Assembly: GCF_946407605.1 (NCBI RefSeq)
Contig: NZ_CAMJOS010000032.1
Coordinates: forward strand, 1-42,036
Length of the DNA stretch: 42,036 nucleotides
Direction: 5' to 3'
Source: an uncultured Prevotella sp.
GTDB taxonomy: Bacteria > Bacteroidota > Bacteroidia > Bacteroidales > Bacteroidaceae
Positions 40,550-42,036 of the stretch are shown piece by piece. The position numbers and the translations under genes are program-made. The number at the start of each line of letters is the position of its first letter. Positions within the stretch are counted from its first letter, which is position 1. The notes under the pieces were generated by a model that was given only the letters and a program-made list of their open reading frames with translations, searched no databases and was not told the DNA's origin.

Positions 40550-40781
40550 TAATTCGTTGGTAAAAGTACAAAATATTTTTGAAACCTGTATGCTTTTTTT
40601 TGAAATAATTTTATCAGAGGCCTGTTTTTGTGCCATTGCAACAGAAATGAATAATAAATGTATGAGTATTAAAGTTTCAGATTGTCACAAAAAGACGATA
40701 ATTTTCTTACGATTTGTTACTTTTTGAAAGAAAGAAGATTTTTTCTGCTACAATATCAAGGCATAGGTTAACAATATGCAT

Positions 40782-40789
40782 TAACTTTG
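40782..40789 (+). promoter_or_regulatory. Promoter (-7 box) for glnN
   Basis: TAACTTTG followed by CACC matches TAnnTTTG and lies 40 bases before the glnN start. No clear TTTG at -33, which could mean that an activator is needed. Confidence 0.65.
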
Positions 40790-40828
40790 CACCCGAAAAC
40801 AAACAAAGTGTAACCAAAAAGTAAAAAG

Positions 40829-42036
40829 ATGGAAGCATTAAGATTTCAGGTTGTCGGCGAGGCATTCAAGAAGAAGCCGCTCGACGTAAAAGCACCCAGT
40901 GAGAGACCTTACGAGTATTTTGGTAAGAAGGTCTTCAATCGTGAGAAGATGTACAAGTACCTGCCCAAGGACGTGTATGAGAAGATGGTCGATGTCATCG
41001 ACAATGGCGCACGTCTGGACAGAGCAGTAGCCGATGCAGTAGCCGCTGGTATGAAGCAGTGGGCTGTAGAGAATGGCGTGACCCACTATACGCACTGGTT
41101 CCAGCCTCTAACCGAGGGTACTGCCGAGAAGCACGACTCTTTCATTGAGCATGACGGTAAGGGCGGTATGGTCGAGGAGTTTACTGGTAAGTTGCTCGTA
41201 CAGCAGGAGCCTGATGCTTCAAGCTTCCCTTCTGGCGGTATCCGCTCAACCTTTGAGGCTCGCGGCTATTCAGCCTGGGATCCCACCTCTCCTGTCTTCA
41301 TCATCGACGACACGCTGTGTATCCCCACTGTATTTATATCTTATAGTGGTGAGGCACTTGACTATAAAGCACCGCTGCTGCGTGCCCTGCATGCTGTAAA
41401 CGTGGCTGCTACGGATGTTTGCCATTACTTCGACCCCTCAGTGAAGAAGGTGCAGAGCAATCTTGGTTGGGAACAGGAGTACTTCCTCGTGGACGAGGGA
41501 CTGTATGCAGCACGTCCTGACCTGCTGTTGACGGGTCGCACCTTGATGGGTCACGACTCTGCCAAGAACCAGCAGATGGACGATCACTATTTCGGTGCTA
41601 TCCCTGAGCGTGTGGCTGCCTTTATGCGCGACCTCGAGATTCAGGCCCTGGAGTTGGGTGTACCTTGCAAGACCCGTCACAACGAGGTGGCTCCCAACCA
41701 GTTCGAGCTGGCTCCTATCTTCGAAGAGACCAACCTTGCCGTTGACCATAACATGATGCTGATGAGTCTGATGAAGAAGGTGGCTCGCAAGCACGGTTTC
41801 CGCGTGCTGCTGCACGAAAAGCCCTTCGCAGGCATTAATGGTAGTGGTAAGCACAACAACTGGAGTCTTTCAACAGACAACGGCGTGTTGCTGCATGCTC
41901 CTGGCAAGACCCCTGAGCAGAACCTGCGCTTCGCTACTTTCATTGTAGAGACCCTGATGGGCGTTTACAAGCACAACGGATTGCTCAAGGCCTCTATCAT
42001 GAGTGCTACCAACGCTCACCGTCTGGGCGCCAACGA
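40829..42036 (+). CDS. glnN: Glutamine synthetase type III (3' end missing)
   Basis: The frame from the ATG at 40829 is open to the end of the window (402 residues of about 730). It begins MEALRFQVVGEAFKKKPLDV and has the type III signatures 'HWFQPLTEGTAEKHDSF', 'SSFPSGGIRSTFEARGYSAW', 'NLGWEQEYFLV', 'KTRHNEVAPNQFELAP' and 'LLHEKPFAGINGSGKHNNWS' (catalytic and metal-binding region). The enzyme makes glutamine from glutamate, ammonia and ATP and is the main form in many Bacteroidales. It has its own promoter. Confidence 0.97.
   Translation, partial: MEALRFQVVGEAFKKKPLDVKAPSERPYEYFGKKVFNREKMYKYLPKDVYEKMVDVIDNGARLDRAVADAVAAGMKQWAVENGVTHYTHWFQPLTEGTAEKHDSFIEHDGKGGMVEEFTGKLLVQQEPDASSFPSGGIRSTFEARGYSAWDPTSPVFIIDDTLCIPTVFISYSGEALDYKAPLLRALHAVNVAATDVCHYFDPSVKKVQSNLGWEQEYFLVDEGLYAARPDLLLTGRTLMGHDSAKNQQMDDHYFGAIPERVAAFMRDLEIQALELGVPCKTRHNEVAPNQFELAPIFEETNLAVDHNMMLMSLMKKVARKHGFRVLLHEKPFAGINGSGKHNNWSLSTDNGVLLHAPGKTPEQNLRFATFIVETLMGVYKHNGLLKASIMSATNAHRLGAN

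Larger units (their letters stand above)
40308..40828. other. Intergenic region with riboswitch and glnN promoter
   Basis: This 521-base stretch holds the cobalamin riboswitch (40361-40549, - strand), a probable riboswitch promoter region around 40560-40600 (near-consensus TATTTTG on the - strand), and the glnN promoter (40782-40789, + strand). No protein gene is supported. Confidence 0.75.

Noticed and set aside
40293..40727. 144-codon open frame on the + strand
   Set aside because: It lies over the cobalamin riboswitch on the other strand and has no protein family likeness.

Overview
The window looks like the chromosome of a member of the Bacteroidales, most likely Prevotella in the broad sense. 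The signs are: promoters of the Bacteroidetes type (TTTG, about 19-20 bases, TAnnTTTG) instead of E. coli-type boxes; few Shine-Dalgarno sequences; homologues of the type IX secretion components PorX and PorW; secreted proteins ending in the 'DLxGRxx...GLYIxxGKK' type of C-terminus; a type III glutamine synthetase; and the Bacteroidales gene order DUF1599 - DoxX-like - tpiA - SPOR - folE.

Layout. 1-12921 (+): the S10-spc-alpha ribosomal protein superoperon, from the 3' part of rplB to rplQ, with secY, map, infA and rpoA. It is tightly packed except for a structured 112-base gap between rpsN and rpsH and a promoter-bearing gap before rpsM. 13291-18780: two convergent genes for large secreted proteins, probably carbohydrate-related, separated by a strong terminator. 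18817-22692: tsaE, diverging from three consecutive AraC-type regulators of three architectures (TPR-TM-HTH, bare HTH, and multi-TM-HTH). 22808-24984: a two-gene unit with its own promoter, encoding an S66 LD-carboxypeptidase homologue and a GH3 acyl-amide synthetase homologue; both appear to have lost catalytic residues. 24994-30997 (-): porX, porW, a small Cys-rich membrane protein and aroA. 31163-31238: tRNA-Pro(GGG). 31430-32276: a small uncharacterised gene whose leader carries an array of 11-bp repeats with inverted copies. 32277-39625 (-): a DUF5686 outer-membrane protein, a membrane protein, folE, a SPOR protein, a DoxX-like/TpiA fused frame, a DUF1599 protein and a coiled-coil lipoprotein. 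39788-40549 (-): a cobalamin riboswitch controlling a flavodoxin-like protein with a degenerate FMN loop and a 29-residue membrane peptide. 40829-end (+): the 5' part of glnN.

The signals I consider most novel are: (1) a dispersed family of short tandem tracts of 7-bp (sometimes 8-bp) units, each tract with its own unit sequence, lying at many gene junctions and also inside four or five coding regions; (2) the paired pseudo-enzyme operon at 22808-24984; (3) the phased 11-bp inverted array at 31991-32115; and (4) the B12-riboswitch unit with a micro-membrane protein. All functional statements rest on reading motifs by eye; no database search was run.
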